Shown here: positions 1 through 9,900 of the stretch, one piece after another
Layout of the letters: every line of letters starts with the position of its first letter
Position numbering within the stretch: the first letter of the stretch is position 1
Assembly: GCA_037954235.1 (NCBI GenBank)
Contig: JBBMOA010000015.1
Coordinates: forward strand, 27,096,569-27,160,568
DNA length: 64,000 nucleotides
Origin: Aulostomus chinensis
Taxonomy: Eukaryota > Chordata > Actinopteri > Syngnathiformes > Aulostomidae
Direction: 5' to 3'
Notes under the pieces: model-generated
The model's input: only the letters and a program-made list of their open reading frames with translations
Databases searched by the model: none
Told to the model about the DNA's origin: nothing
Program-made: the position numbers and the translations under genes

Positions 1-1
1 A

Positions 2-901
2 GACGACAATATCAAGTTCACCAGAGAGGATGTGAAAGACAACTATCTGCCCTTTTTGGACTGCGACGTCTACGTTCAAGAGGACAGGAGCCTGAGGGTG
101 GATGTGTACAGGAAACCCACCCACACTGACCAATACTTGCTTTTTGACTCTCACCATCCTCTGGAGCACAAGTTAGGTGTCATCAGGACGCTGCAACACC
201 GAGTGGAGACCATCCCCACCAGCGTCCAAGGACGGAAAAAAGAACAGGAGCATCTGAAAAGAGCACTTAAAACTTGTGGCTTCCCAGACTGGACCTTTGC
301 AAAATCCTCTTCCAGGTCCAGAAAGGAGGAGAGCTCCAGGAGGAGGGAAGATGAAGAAGGCAGGAGAAAAAACATAGTGATCCCCTATGTGGCAGGGGTT
401 TCTGAGAAATTAAGGAGAATCTATAACAAGCACTGCATCCCTGTGTCTTTGAAACCAGACAACACTCTGAGACAAAGACTGGTTCACCCCAAAGATCCCA
501 CTCCTCACAGCCAGAAAAGCAATCTGGTATATGCTGTCAGATGCAGTGAGGCCTGCACGGATCTCTACATAGGGGAAACCAAACAGCCCCTCAACAAGCG
601 CATGGCCCAACATAGAAGAGCCAACTCTGGAGGACAGGACTCAGCGGTTTTCCTCCACCTCAAGGAGGAAAGCCACTCCTTCCAGGATGACCATGTCCAA
701 ATCCTGGACAGAGAGGACAGATGGTTTGAAAGAGGAGTTAAAGAAGCCATCCACGTCAGGATAGAGAAACCATCTTTGAACAGAGGAGGTGGACTGCGAC
801 ATTTCCTTTCACCTATTTACAACCAAGTCCTTTCAAAGCTTCCCCAAAGAGCTCAGCTGAAAGACCCATGTGGAACGGCTGCTTCCAGCACAGCCCATTA
901 G
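2..901 (+). CDS. Penelope-like retroelement, C-terminal part of polyprotein (end of reverse transcriptase plus GIY-YIG endonuclease), partial
   Basis: The frame is already open at the left edge and runs without a break to a TAG at 899-901, so the true start lies outside the window; an internal GTG at 32 is not a credible start. The first ~50 codons hold the post-catalytic reverse transcriptase block ending in VYRKPTHTDQYL, which is characteristic of Penelope-like elements. A basic linker follows (SSRSRKEESSRRRED). Next comes the GIY-YIG nuclease: LVYAV for GIY and DLYIGET for YIG, then a conserved Arg/His stretch (NKRMAQHRR) and paired cysteines CSEAC, typical of the zinc-binding Penelope nuclease. 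The C-terminus carries RWFERGVKEAIHV and a Leu/Pro-rich tail. In this family the nuclease nicks the target DNA that primes reverse transcription. No stop or frameshift is visible, so this copy is the best preserved of the three. Family assignment is firm; whether the whole element is active cannot be told. Confidence 0.9.
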   Translation, partial: DDNIKFTREDVKDNYLPFLDCDVYVQEDRSLRVDVYRKPTHTDQYLLFDSHHPLEHKLGVIRTLQHRVETIPTSVQGRKKEQEHLKRALKTCGFPDWTFAKSSSRSRKEESSRRREDEEGRRKNIVIPYVAGVSEKLRRIYNKHCIPVSLKPDNTLRQRLVHPKDPTPHSQKSNLVYAVRCSEACTDLYIGETKQPLNKRMAQHRRANSGGQDSAVFLHLKEESHSFQDDHVQILDREDRWFERGVKEAIHVRIEKPSLNRGGGLRHFLSPIYNQVLSKLPQRAQLKDPCGTAASSTAH

Positions 902-1140
902 CATCTGAGTGGTCGGTGAAACTCCCTAACAACCACCCCTGAAACTCCCTGACACCTCACAACGACTGTCGTTTGGGGTGAGCCAGGTGAGTCTCGGGAG
1001 GGTCGTTTCCACCACAATAGCACTGACCACTCCCACATAGTTTTATAAGCTGGAGTTTCCACACTCTTCACTAGAACTGAAGCCTCTCGGATGAGAGGTG
1101 AAACGTCTTCAAGATAAACTTACGTCCAGTTGACCAGATT
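902..1140 (+). mobile_element. 3' untranslated tail of the Penelope-like element
   Basis: The sequence directly after the stop codon continues the element. It ends in a block (1071-1113, ACTGAAGCC...GAGAGGTGAAACGTCTTC) that recurs in the tail of the second Penelope copy at 37060-37110 on the other strand. The right boundary, placed near CCAGTTGACCAG at ~1135, is approximate. Confidence 0.7.
1071..1113 (+). ncRNA. Hammerhead-ribozyme-like hairpin of Penelope tail, apparently broken
   Basis: Penelope-like elements are known to carry minimal hammerhead ribozymes in their terminal repeats. Here stem II (CCTCT/AGAGG around a CGGATG loop), GAAA, the self-complementary ACGT and the GTC cleavage triplet can all be read in order. 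The flanks CTAGAA and TTCAAG can pair as stem I with one mismatch. However, the first core box reads CTGAAGCC instead of CTGAAGAAGCC as in the copy at 37 kb. The 3-nt deletion removes conserved core bases, so I expect this copy to be inactive. Confidence 0.4.
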
Positions 1141-1825
1141 TTACTTCGCTTCGAATTACAGATATGGTTCTTCTTCTGTCTGGTACTAAATAAGTTTGAA
1201 TTATGACATCTACTGATGTCAGGCGGGGAGTGTTCTGGCTCTTGCAGTGTTTCAGAGCCTTTTGGTTTCTTGAGGAGCTGATTTTGTCAATTTGCGACGT
1301 CTTTGGTTGTTTGAGCATGCTTTTGATTTGAAGGGTCAGACAGGAAGTGGGGGGGGGGGGCGAGTGACCGGAAGTGAAAAGTCCGCCACATTTTGTTATT
1401 TTCCCGACATTTATTGCATCATTATTACAGATTTGAGGCCCTTGACATCTTCTATGAACACAGCTCGTAAGTTTATTCATTTATACAGTGACGTGTGGGG
1501 AATGTTATATATTTAAAACAAAAACAAAAAACATATTTTTACGGCGCTAGTTTAGCATGCTAACAACTAGGCAAATACCTAGTTAGCATCTGTGGTTGAC
1601 TTGGCTGGGCTTATTGGCTCTCATTTGTTTCTTGGTTAATTCTACCTGTATATTTTGTGTTTGTTCCTCTTATAATGATGGTAAATGCAAGTCTAATAAT
1701 TGTGATTTATTTTTTGTTACAGTTTTTACTGTGTCCTTCTGTGGGCCTGTGAATAAAATCCTAGAATGACGTTCACGTGTCTACAGCTCTGGATGTGTTC
1801 GCTGGGGAAGCAGTGAGGGCAGAAT
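1141..1825. other. Non-coding stretch, no gene recognised
   Basis: No coding region is supported. There is a G10 run near 1350. An imperfect hairpin lies at 1558-1588 (TGCTAACAACTAGG against CCTAGTTAGCA), of a kind often seen in small MITE remnants. The open frames here are short and have no recognisable motif. Confidence 0.5.
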
Positions 1826-2487
1826 AACCACCACTGCCTTCTCTACCTTCACGACCTTCTCTACCATCCCTACCTTCACTACCTTCTCTACCTTCACGAC
1901 CTTCTCTACCATCCCTACCTTCACTACCTTCTCTACCTTCACGACCTTCTCTACCATCCCTACCTTCTCTACCTTCACGACCTTCACTACCACCACTTCC
2001 TTCACGATCTTCACTACCTTCTCTACCTTCACTACCACCACTGCCTTCTCTACCTTCACTACCACCACTACCTTCACGACCTTCTTTACCACCACTACCT
2101 TCTCTACCATCACTCCACTACCATCTCTACCATCCCTACCTTCACTACAATTACTACTTTCACTACCTTCACTACCACCACTACCTTCTCTACCATCCCT
2201 ACTTTCACTACCTTCACGACCTTCACTACCACCACAACCTTCTCTACCATCACTCCACTACCATCCCTACCGTCACTACAATCACTACTTTCACTACCTT
2301 CACTGCCACCACCACCATCACTACCATGACTCCACTACCATCACTACTTTCACGACCTTCACTACCTTCACTGCCTTCTCTACCTTCACTACCACCACTA
2401 CCTTCACGACCTTCAGTACTTACTCTACCTTCACTCCCATCACTACCTTCTCTACCATCATTACCTTCTCTACTGTCACTACCTTCT
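1826..2487. repeat. Tandem array of degenerate 9-bp units (CTACCTTCA / CTACCACCA type)
   Basis: About 660 bp made of 9-mers of the form CTACC-TTCA, CTACCACCA, CGACCTTCA and CTACCTTCT in irregular order. Because the unit is a multiple of 3, stop-free frames such as a Val/Lys-rich one on the minus strand arise by chance; they are not genes. The same 9-bp theme returns at 6286-6327 and on a large scale at 8.46-12.44 kb. Confidence 0.9.
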
Positions 2488-3310
2488 GTAGTGACTTGAT
2501 AAGCTGATGATGGTGATGATAATGTATCTTTAGAATGTTTAACACAGTTGTTACTTGGGGCAACACTTGCTGTATTTTGTCTCGTCCAACAAGAAACCAT
2601 CAGTCTCAGGATGTAGCTTATCAATGAGTTCTTTGTGGGTCAGTGGCTTGCATACAAATATTTATAGCAATTAAAGCACGTGGAGTCTCAGACATGAATC
2701 ATAAGATTGATCTGAGCTTCAAGTGGGTGGCAAAGGTAGCAGGTAAAAAGGTGTGCAGGATGAACGACAGTGACCTACAAACAAAGGAAGGCTACTGAAT
2801 GGAGGCTGACCAAAGCTCTACACTCAGGTGGAGTTGGCAGTGAGAGAGGAGTCAGTGCCTGAACAGATGCAGCACTGATCTTTGTTACTGCAACAGCGCG
2901 AAAACTAACGGAACTGGCTTACGATCTCAGCTGGGTCGCTCCCATCGATGTACGATACCTCTCCAACGAACTGGTGGGGGGACGGCCTCCAAAGCCTCCG
3001 CCTCATCAACCATGGCTCCTGCTGAGACTCGCTCAATGGAGAAGGGAAGCGCGTTGATCCGCTGCTGTCTGGTCTCAGGCTGCTGGCTGCCTGAACCAAA
3101 ATGCTCTTCTCCAGAACAAGGTGGCTGAGGACACTTCTGTAACCTCAAGTTCGGGTTAGAAGAGCGTGGGATCGACTGCAATATGATAAGAGGGAGGATG
3201 ACACGTTGGTGATGTCTGCAACTGTATCAAGGAGACCCTCGTATTTAAGCATGTTCTTTTTTTAAAACTTTATAAGTCATTTTCAGGTTTAAAAAAAAAA
3301 ACTAAAAAAA
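2488..3310. other. Non-coding stretch, no gene recognised
   Basis: Mixed-composition DNA ending in an A-rich run at 3291-3309. Short open frames on the minus strand (2905-3181) overlap each other and show no domain or motif. Confidence 0.5.
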
Positions 3311-5290
3311 TTCAAGCTGCAAGCAGCGTTGTGAGGGCCTGAGCCCTGGCCTGAACCCCAGGGTGTCCTGGTCCAGTGTGGAGGCCTTGTAGTTGAGGAG
3401 TTAGAAGCCTGAGTCTGATCAGACAGTGAGAGCAGAGCTGAGAGCTGGCCCTTTAAGAACCCCTCCCCCACTGCTCTGTCTCTGATCTATGCTAGAGTGA
3501 GAGCAGAGCTGAGAGCTGGCCCTTTAAGAACCCCTCCCCCACTGCTCTGTCTCTGATCTGTGCTAGAGTGAGAGCAGAGCTGAGAGCTGGCCCTTTAAGA
3601 ACCCCTCCCCCACTGCTCTGTCTTTGATCTGTGCTAGATTGAGAGCAGAGCTGAGAGCTGGCCCTTTATGAACCCCTCCCCCACTGCTCTGTCTCTGATC
3701 TGTGCTAGAGTGAGAGCAGAGCTGAGAGCTGGCCCTTTAAGAACCCCTCCCCCACTGCTCTGTCTCTGATCTGTGCTAGAGTGAGAGCAGAGCTGAGAGC
3801 TGGCCCTTTAAGAACCCCTCCCCCACTGCTCTGTCTTTGATCTGTGCTAGATTGAGAGCAGAGCTGAGAGCTGGCCCTTTAAGAACCCCTCCCCCACTGC
3901 TCTGTCTCTGATCTGTGCTAGAGTGGAGAGCAGAGCTGAGAGCTGGCCCTTTAAGAACCCCTCCCCCACTGCTCTGTCTCTGATCTGTGCTAGAGTGAGA
4001 GCAGAGCTGAGAGCTGGCCCTTTAAGAACCCCTCCCCCACTGCTCTGTCTCTGATCTGTGCTAGAGTGAGAGCAGAGCTGAGAGCTGGCCCTTTAAGAAC
4101 CCCTCCCCCACTGCTCTGTCTCTGATCTATGCTAGAGTGAGAGCAGAGCTGAGAGCTGGCCCTTTAAGAACCCCTCCCCACTGCTCTGTCTTTGATCTGT
4201 GCTAGAGTGAGAGCAGAGCTGAGAGCTGGCCCTTTAAGAACCCCTCCCCCACTGCTCTGTCTTTGATCTGTGCTAGAGTGAGAGCAGAGCTGAGAGCTGG
4301 CCCTTTAAGAACCCCTCCCCCACTGCTCTGTCTTTGATCTGTGCTAGAGTGAGAGCAGAGCTGAGAGCTGGCCCTTTAAGAACCCCTCCCCCACTGCTCT
4401 GTCTCTGATCTGTGCTAGAGTGAGAGCAGAGCTGAGAGCTGGCCCTTTAAGAACCCCTCCCCCACTGCTCTGTCTTTGATCTGTGCTAGAGTGAGAGCAG
4501 AGCTGAGAGCTGGCCCTTTAAGAACCCCTCCCCCACTGCTCTGTCTCTGATCTGTGCTAGAGTGGAGAGAGAGGAGGAGCACCAGGACTGGAGTGGGACA
4601 AGCGGAAGAAGTCTGCATACGCTGGTCCAGAGGGATACAGAACACCATTTTCTTGGAGGGGTTTTTGTCAGGAATGCAGTGGTGTGGTTGGTAGAGCTGT
4701 GGGATGGATGGTGTGAGACGTGAGAAGCGTTTGTTTGACAGTATGTACCCTGAGAGGACACCGTCTCCCCATAGGCTTCCATTGGAAGCTGAAACGTGTC
4801 TCCCCCACTTTGACGGCTTGTAAAATCCAAACTGTTTACGCTTTATAAAAACTTTTAATGACTTTTAACACCTTTAAATAACTTTTAATCAGCAGAGTTT
4901 GCAAAGTCACGTATGAAGCTTTGGACGCGTTTGTTCGGGGCACAAAATTGTCCAAAATTGGACATTCGTGTCCAAATTGTGGACGTCCTGTTAAGAGTGA
5001 GGTCAGGGGTGTCTGTGTATGATTTATCCGTCTTGATGAGACGAATAAAATGGTGTTAGTCCCATGTCTGTAGGACATTCCTACAGGCCGTGGCATGTTT
5101 TTTTGTGTATCTAGGTGGCGCTATTGAGTAGAGTGGGGTTTTTTTAAATATCAAATTTTTTGTGGCACCTGATGTGTGTGCCAAATTTGGTGAGTTTTTG
5201 AGCATGTTTAGGGGGTCAAATTAACTTTTGAAGTGGCGAGTGTGTCCAACCATAAGAGGGTCTTCCACTCCGGGCTCAGGCCCTAAAACG
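3311..5290. mobile_element. Inverted-repeat-bounded non-autonomous element carrying an internal satellite
   Basis: The left end reads TTCAAGCTGCAAGCAGC and contains AGGGCCTGAGCCC (3334-3346). The right end contains its exact reverse complement GGGCTCAGGCCCT (5272-5284), a perfect 13-bp inverted repeat about 1.95 kb apart. Both the CTGCAAGCAGC head and the 'GGGCTCAGGCCCTAA' end resemble a dispersed repeat I have seen in many fish genomes, but I cannot name its superfamily. The body holds the 71-bp array and a right part with phrases such as GTGCCAAATTTGGTGAG that also recur in that repeat. No transposase is present. Exact ends and target duplications are not clear. Confidence 0.6.
3426..4561. 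repeat. 71-bp satellite, 16 tandem copies
   Basis: The unit starts at GTGAGAGCAGAGCTGAGAGC and the next starts fall at 3497 and 3568, giving a 71-bp period. The array ends at 4561, exactly 16 units. Copies are nearly identical; the visible variants are TCTCTGAT versus TCTTTGAT, ATGCTAG versus GTGCTAG, one T for A in CCCTTTATG (unit 4), one inserted G (~3921) and one missing C (~4165). Frames read across it (e.g. minus strand 4415-4830) are not genes. Confidence 0.95.
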
Positions 5291-5299
5291 AAAACAATA

Positions 5300-5653
5300 G
5301 GCAACACTGAACAGCTCCCTTTTTTCAGGGTCGGGGCGATGAATAAATCCAAAAGAGTCATACACAATACCTTCCTACAGTCTCACTCATTGGCCAGATA
5401 GGCCTGCCATTTCTGCCACTGTTTTTCACCTAGATCTTTTTGATTGAGTCATTTGCTCTCGTACATATAGTTGTGGTACAACATTAACAGAAGAATCTGT
5501 AGTGGGGAGCCAAGATTTCGTGATGGCCCTTTTACTTGCAGCCAGCAAGACCCTGAGAAGGAAGTCATCAGCCTTACTCAACCTTAAGCATGTTCTGAAG
5601 TGGTAGAGGGGGATACACTTTTTGTGCTCCCCCCTTTCACTGAGGTCAGCCAT
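5300..5653 (-). pseudogene. L1/Tx1-like LINE, 3' end of reverse transcriptase ORF, degenerate
   Basis: On the minus strand the frame from 5653 down reads a stretch with LLRVLLAASKRAITKSWL, the conserved block just upstream of the C-terminus in L1/Tx1-type ORF2 proteins of fish. Downstream, the family's expected Trp/Lys-rich end is present only after a frameshift and is interrupted by stops. The element's tail runs to about 5300, directly against the right end of the inverted-repeat element. Only ~350 bp remain, the usual 5'-truncated state of a LINE. It is inactive. Confidence 0.6.
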
Positions 5654-5680
5654 GAATCGCTGTACAGGTGGTTTGCGCTG

Positions 5681-5698
5681 GAGGACTGATCAGTCCTC
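5681..5698. repeat. Perfect 18-bp palindrome
   Basis: GAGGACTGATCAGTCCTC equals its own reverse complement and has no spacer. It lies just upstream of the LINE fragment and is not explained by any repeat I recognise. Confidence 0.9.
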
Positions 5699-6285
5699 AG
5701 AGGTTAGGCTGTCTGTGTGCAGGTCTTCCTCTTTCCCTCTGGGTGCATATAGGGATCGCCGGAGTTGAGGGGTCGTCGCCACTCGTTGTCATGAAGCTCC
5801 GAGTGAGGATGTCCGTCTTCTTTTTCTCCTTTCCCATTTTCCCATGTTTGCGAGAAATTGCTCGATGGCTGCAACCTCCTTCCTACTGGACGATCTGGGA
5901 CGGAGTCATCTGTTGAGTTACGTCCTTGTGTCGCTCGTCTGTGATCCTCCTCTTCGTCAGAGGAGCTTCAAGCGTGAATGTTTCGTGGTTGTCGGTTGTG
6001 CTGGAATGGCACTTGTCTGTCAAGATATCTGTCATGAGCTAGTCAGTTTTCCCATTGGTTGGACTGGGATCTCACTTGTCGTGAGTCAGAAAAATGGCAC
6101 CCTCGATGAGGTCTATGTTGGTTCTGATTTCTATCACGCCATGGTCGAGAAGACAGTCCGAATGCAATGGATGGTGTCGCGACTATTGTAATAAACTGGT
6201 CCGCCTTGGAGAAGTGACCTTTGCCCTGTGTGGGGTTTTTGGCCAATCAGCACACTTGGTCGTCCTCAATCCTTCTCACGACTGT
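5699..6285. other. Non-coding stretch, possibly transposon-derived
   Basis: Overlapping open frames occur on both strands (5844-6191 plus, 6043-6246 minus), none with a motif I can name. It may be 5' sequence of the neighbouring LINE or unrelated unique DNA. Confidence 0.35.
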
Positions 6286-6327
6286 CACTACCTTCTCTAC
6301 CACCACTACTGTCACTACCTCCTCTAG
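6286..6327. repeat. Short island of the CTACC 9-bp repeat
   Basis: A run of CACTACCTTCTCTACCACC and CACTACCTCCTCTAG matches the unit of the arrays at 1.8 kb and 8.5 kb. Confidence 0.75.
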
Positions 6328-6334
6328 GTAGGTT

Positions 6335-6990
6335 CTCAAGGTAAATATAACTGCTCAGTTTGGAGAGTTTGATGGACCTCTCCGAAAAGACCTCAAGATG
6401 CTCAGCCTGCACACAGTTGACAGGAAAACCCTCCATAAGAACTGTGTTAAAGTGTTGAACAGTAAAGGACTGTGCAGCAGAGCGGCCACTGCATGGACCG
6501 ACAGGCTGAGATGGACTGGGTCCACAGTGGAGGGTTTTATACAAACCTCCCCTCAGGAACAGAACAGCCGACCTCCGGTGGAGAATCATCATTGCCTCAA
6601 ACGCTTTGATTTCTGTTCTTAATCCTGCTGTGTCAAAGCAGTGCCCGTTCTGTCACCTCTGCGAGACAGTTTTTCATGTTTTTAGCAAGTGTAAGAGACT
6701 CACAGTGCTCTTCACTCTTTTAACAAATGTTTTTAATTTATTTAACGAAACCTTTTGTATTATAAAGTTCGTTTACGGTGCAGGGTACCAGAAAACCAGT
6801 AAGGAAAAATGGCAGCTCCTAAATTTTATTTCTGGCGAAGCTAAACTGGCAATTTACGTGTCCAGAAAGACCTGAGTGGAGGACAAAGCACCTCAGGAAG
6901 CAGCCTCAGTGTGGCGCTGCAACGTGAGATGCAGACTGAGGCTAGAAGTTGGATTTATAAAATAATCAATGATTTAGACACTTTTAAAAA
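6335..6990 (+). pseudogene. Non-LTR retrotransposon 3' end with zf-RVT zinc-binding domain, frameshifted
   Basis: The plus strand encodes a typical C-terminal region of a fish L1/Tx1-like ORF2. The first part reads PLRKDLKMLSLHTVDRK. After a frameshift near 6530 it continues VLYKPPL and DLRWRII, and then the zinc-binding motif CPFC-x5-ETVFHVFSKC. The end reads GEAKLAIYVSRKT followed by a Trp/Arg segment to about 6960. In full-length elements zf-RVT follows the reverse transcriptase domain, which is missing here, so this is a 5'-truncated insertion. The reading frame is broken at least once and the copy is inactive. The assignment rests on remembered family motifs. Confidence 0.75.
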
Positions 6991-7176
6991 CTTATAACAG
7001 TATAAGTACAGTGGTCTGACGTAGTGGTGGTGTTGCAGTATAGCAGGTTGATAACCTTTAAACAGACAAAACCAAAACTAGTTATTGCTCAACTTCAAAC
7101 ATTTCAAATTTACATTTCAAAGAAAATAAACAACTTAAATGAAACAACCTTTCTCCTAAAATTATTTTCCTCAAAT

Positions 7177-7570
7177 AACTTCCATCCATCCATCCATCCA
7201 TCCCTCCATCCATCATCTTTCCATCCATCCATCCCTCCATGTTCTCCCTCTCCTCCTGTTCAGGGTGGTGGGGGTGGAGCCTATCCCAGCAGCCTTCCTC
7301 CTGGACAGGTCACCAGTCCATGGCAGGGCCAACACATAGAGACAGACAACCATTGGCTCTCCCAGCCACGCCTACGGTCAATTTAGAGTCTGGATTAACC
7401 TGGTCCCTCTTGATGTCTTTGGACTGTGGAGGAAGCTGGAGTACCAGAGAGAACCCAGCAGGAACAGGGAGAACATGGAGACTCACCCAGAAAGACCCCG
7501 TGCTGCAGCCGGGGCTCCACCCACAACCTTCTTGATGGGGGGCCACAGTGAGGACCACTGCTCCACCGTT
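7177..7570 (+). mobile_element. Teleost dispersed repeat, copy A, preceded by (CCAT)n
   Basis: A (TCCA)n tract (7182-7240) leads into a ~330-bp body with landmarks GGTGGAGCCTATCCCAGC, GGTCACCAGTCCATGGCAGG, TCAATTTAGAGTC and GTCTTTGGACTGTGGAGGA, ending GACCACTGCTCCACC. This is a very abundant non-coding repeat in fish genomes. Three more copies are in this window: 17064-17382 (minus), 32623-32870 (plus, right half) and 40993-41200 (minus, left half). Confidence 0.85.
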
Positions 7571-8460
7571 CAGCCCTCAAATAACTTAATTTTCATTTCT
7601 CAAATTGGTAATTCTTTTACCTTTATTACTTTTTACTTTCAATTAAAAACAATGTTTTAAATAAATTCAAATTAATTATTTCATTTCAGATGTATTTCCT
7701 AATAAACGGTTCAAATAATTAACCATGTATACGTATTTAAATTTTCCAATGAATTCAAATACTGTAAATGGTATTAGATACACAAATTTACACCTAATTA
7801 AATATCGAACACAAGTTTGAGGTCACACAATCGTTCAAAATTAAACAACTACAATTCTACAATTCTACAATTTCATTTAGCAGACGCTTTTGTCCAAAGC
7901 GACGTACAACACAAACAAGAATTTGGACTTAATTAAGGAAAAGTCCATAGGAAGCGCAAAAGTGCTTCAGTTGTGATTAACTAAACTTAACTAAATTAAA
8001 TCATTCAACATGAATTAACGTGCCAATCAAGTGCCATTCTTCCTTCATAAATGAAATTTGCCGTGTCTATAAATGAACAATTTAACAGTGGTCACCACAT
8101 AACCACTGCCAAACAAACTGATGCGGCACAAGCAAACATTGAGTCAGAGCAAAGGCGCGGACGCAGCGTCAAACTAAACATCGAATGAATGCTTTGACTT
8201 AAAAGCAAGAATCAAATCCAACATAACCTCTCCATTTAATAAATAAACAATCATACCAATGGTGTCTCCCTGCAGCCTGGACTTCTTTGTCTCATCCGTA
8301 TCAAAACCAAAGTGAATCCCAGCCTTCTCCAATTTACCTGATCACTCACCTGAACTTTTAACTTCGCGCTGCCCTCTACTTTTTTGTCACATGAATTGTT
8401 TTGGGTCTTAGGTCACTGACTGCTGTTGGTATGAAATTATATTTCATACAATTATATTAC
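7571..8460. other. AT-rich non-coding stretch with a dispersed-repeat fragment
   Basis: No gene is visible. At 7868-7910 the phrase TTAGCAGACGCTTTTGTCC followed by AAAGCGACGTACAA is a motif found in very many fish repeats. The rest is AT-rich DNA rich in AATTAA words. Confidence 0.6.
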
Positions 8461-8461
8461 A

Positions 8462-9452
8462 TTATACTACCTCCACTACCAACGCTACCTCCACTACCAA
8501 CACTACCTTCACTACCAACACTACCAACACTACCTCCACTACCAACACTACCAACACTACCTCCACGACCAACACTACCAACACTACCTCCACTAACAAC
8601 ACTACCTCCACTACCAACACTACCAACACTACCTCCCCTACCAACACTACCTCCACTACTAACACTACCTCCACTACTAACACTACCTCCACTACTAACA
8701 CTACCTCCACTACCAACACTACCAACACTACCTCCCCTACCAACACTACCTCCACTACTAACACTACCTCCACTACTAACACTACCTCCACTACCAACAC
8801 TACCTCCACTACCTCCACTACCAACACGACCAACACTTCCTCCACTACCAACACTACCTCCACTACCAACACCACCAACACTACCTCCACTACCAACACC
8901 ATCAACACTACCTCCACTACCTCCACTACCAACACTACCTCCACTACCAACACGACCAACACTACCTCCACTACCAACACTACCTCCACTACCAACACCA
9001 CCAACACTACCTCCACTACCAACACCATCAACACTACCTCCACTACCTCCACTACCAACACTACCTCCACTACCAACACTACCAACACTACCTCCACTAT
9101 CAACACGACCATTGCTACCTCCACTACCAACACGACCAACACTACCTCCACTACCAACACCACCAACAGTCCCTCCACTACCAACACGACCAACACTACC
9201 TCCACTACCAACACTACCTCCACTACCAACACCACCAACGCTACCTCCACTACCAACACTACCTCCACTACCAACACAACCAACGCTACCTCCACTACCA
9301 ACACCACCAACGCTACCTCCACTACCAACGCTACCAACACTACCAACACGACCAACGCTACCTCCACTACCAACACCACCAACGCTACCTCCACTACCAA
9401 CACCACCAACGCTACCTCCACTACCAACACTACCTCCACTACCAACACTACC
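8462..9452. repeat. 9-bp-unit minisatellite, block 1 (CTACCAACA / CTACCTCCA)
   Basis: About 990 bp of 9-mers CTACCAACA, CTACCTCCA and variants (CGACCAACA, CCACCAACA, CTACTAACA). Most are arranged as 18-mers or 27-mers. Since 9 is a multiple of 3, several frames stay open for hundreds of codons (Pro-Leu-Pro-Thr on plus; Gly-Ser-Val and Val-Leu-Val on minus). These are repeat artefacts, not proteins. Confidence 0.97.
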
Positions 9453-9900
9453 CTCAAGCCCAGTCCCGCACCCTTGCTTCTCTCCAACTATCTGATATGT
9501 GTAGTATTTTATGTGAACTTGAAACATCAGCATGTTAATGCCAGGCTCACCGTGACCTCTTACATGACCCCTCACAGGTGGCTGCAGCTTCCTCAAACTG
9601 AGTTGCTGGTGGCTCAAGGTTGGAGGGAACATGTCTGTTTAATTTAAACAAGCACCTGGAGGGGGAGAGTTTCAGAGATCAACCACAAACTAAAAGTCAA
9701 TGTGGAGGAAGCCTTTGCACCAGATGTATGGACTAGCAGGGAAAATGAGCCGCTGGAGTAAAGTGAATGTACGACACGTGCTTTTAGAGCATGTGCTAGT
9801 TTAAGACATTGTAAAGGGCAACACCATCTTCCCTGATGAAGAGAAACAGACGGGCAGCAGTGATCCCATCTTCTACCTCTTAATCCTTAATCCTGGTTCC
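9453..9900. repeat. Spacer copy 1 of the triplicated satellite block
   Basis: The 448-bp non-satellite sequence begins CTCAAGCCCAGTCCCGC and ends CTTAATCCTGGTTCC. It is repeated almost exactly at 11120-11567 and again at 12436-12863. Confidence 0.95.

Noticed and set aside
7868..7910. CAGACGCTTTTGTCC...GCGACG considered as a tRNA-like or SINE promoter
   Set aside because: No A-box and B-box pair at tRNA spacing and no cloverleaf could be found; it is a fragment of a common fish repeat.
8401..9495. 364-codon plus-strand frame rich in Pro-Leu-Pro-Thr, with 391- and 341-codon frames opposite
   Set aside because: All are readings of the 9-bp satellite; three frames being open at once is explained by the period, not by selection.
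9831..9850. CCTGATGAAGAGAAACAGAC considered as a hammerhead core (CTGATGA ... GAAA)
   Set aside because: Only 3 nt separate the two boxes, so no stem II can form.
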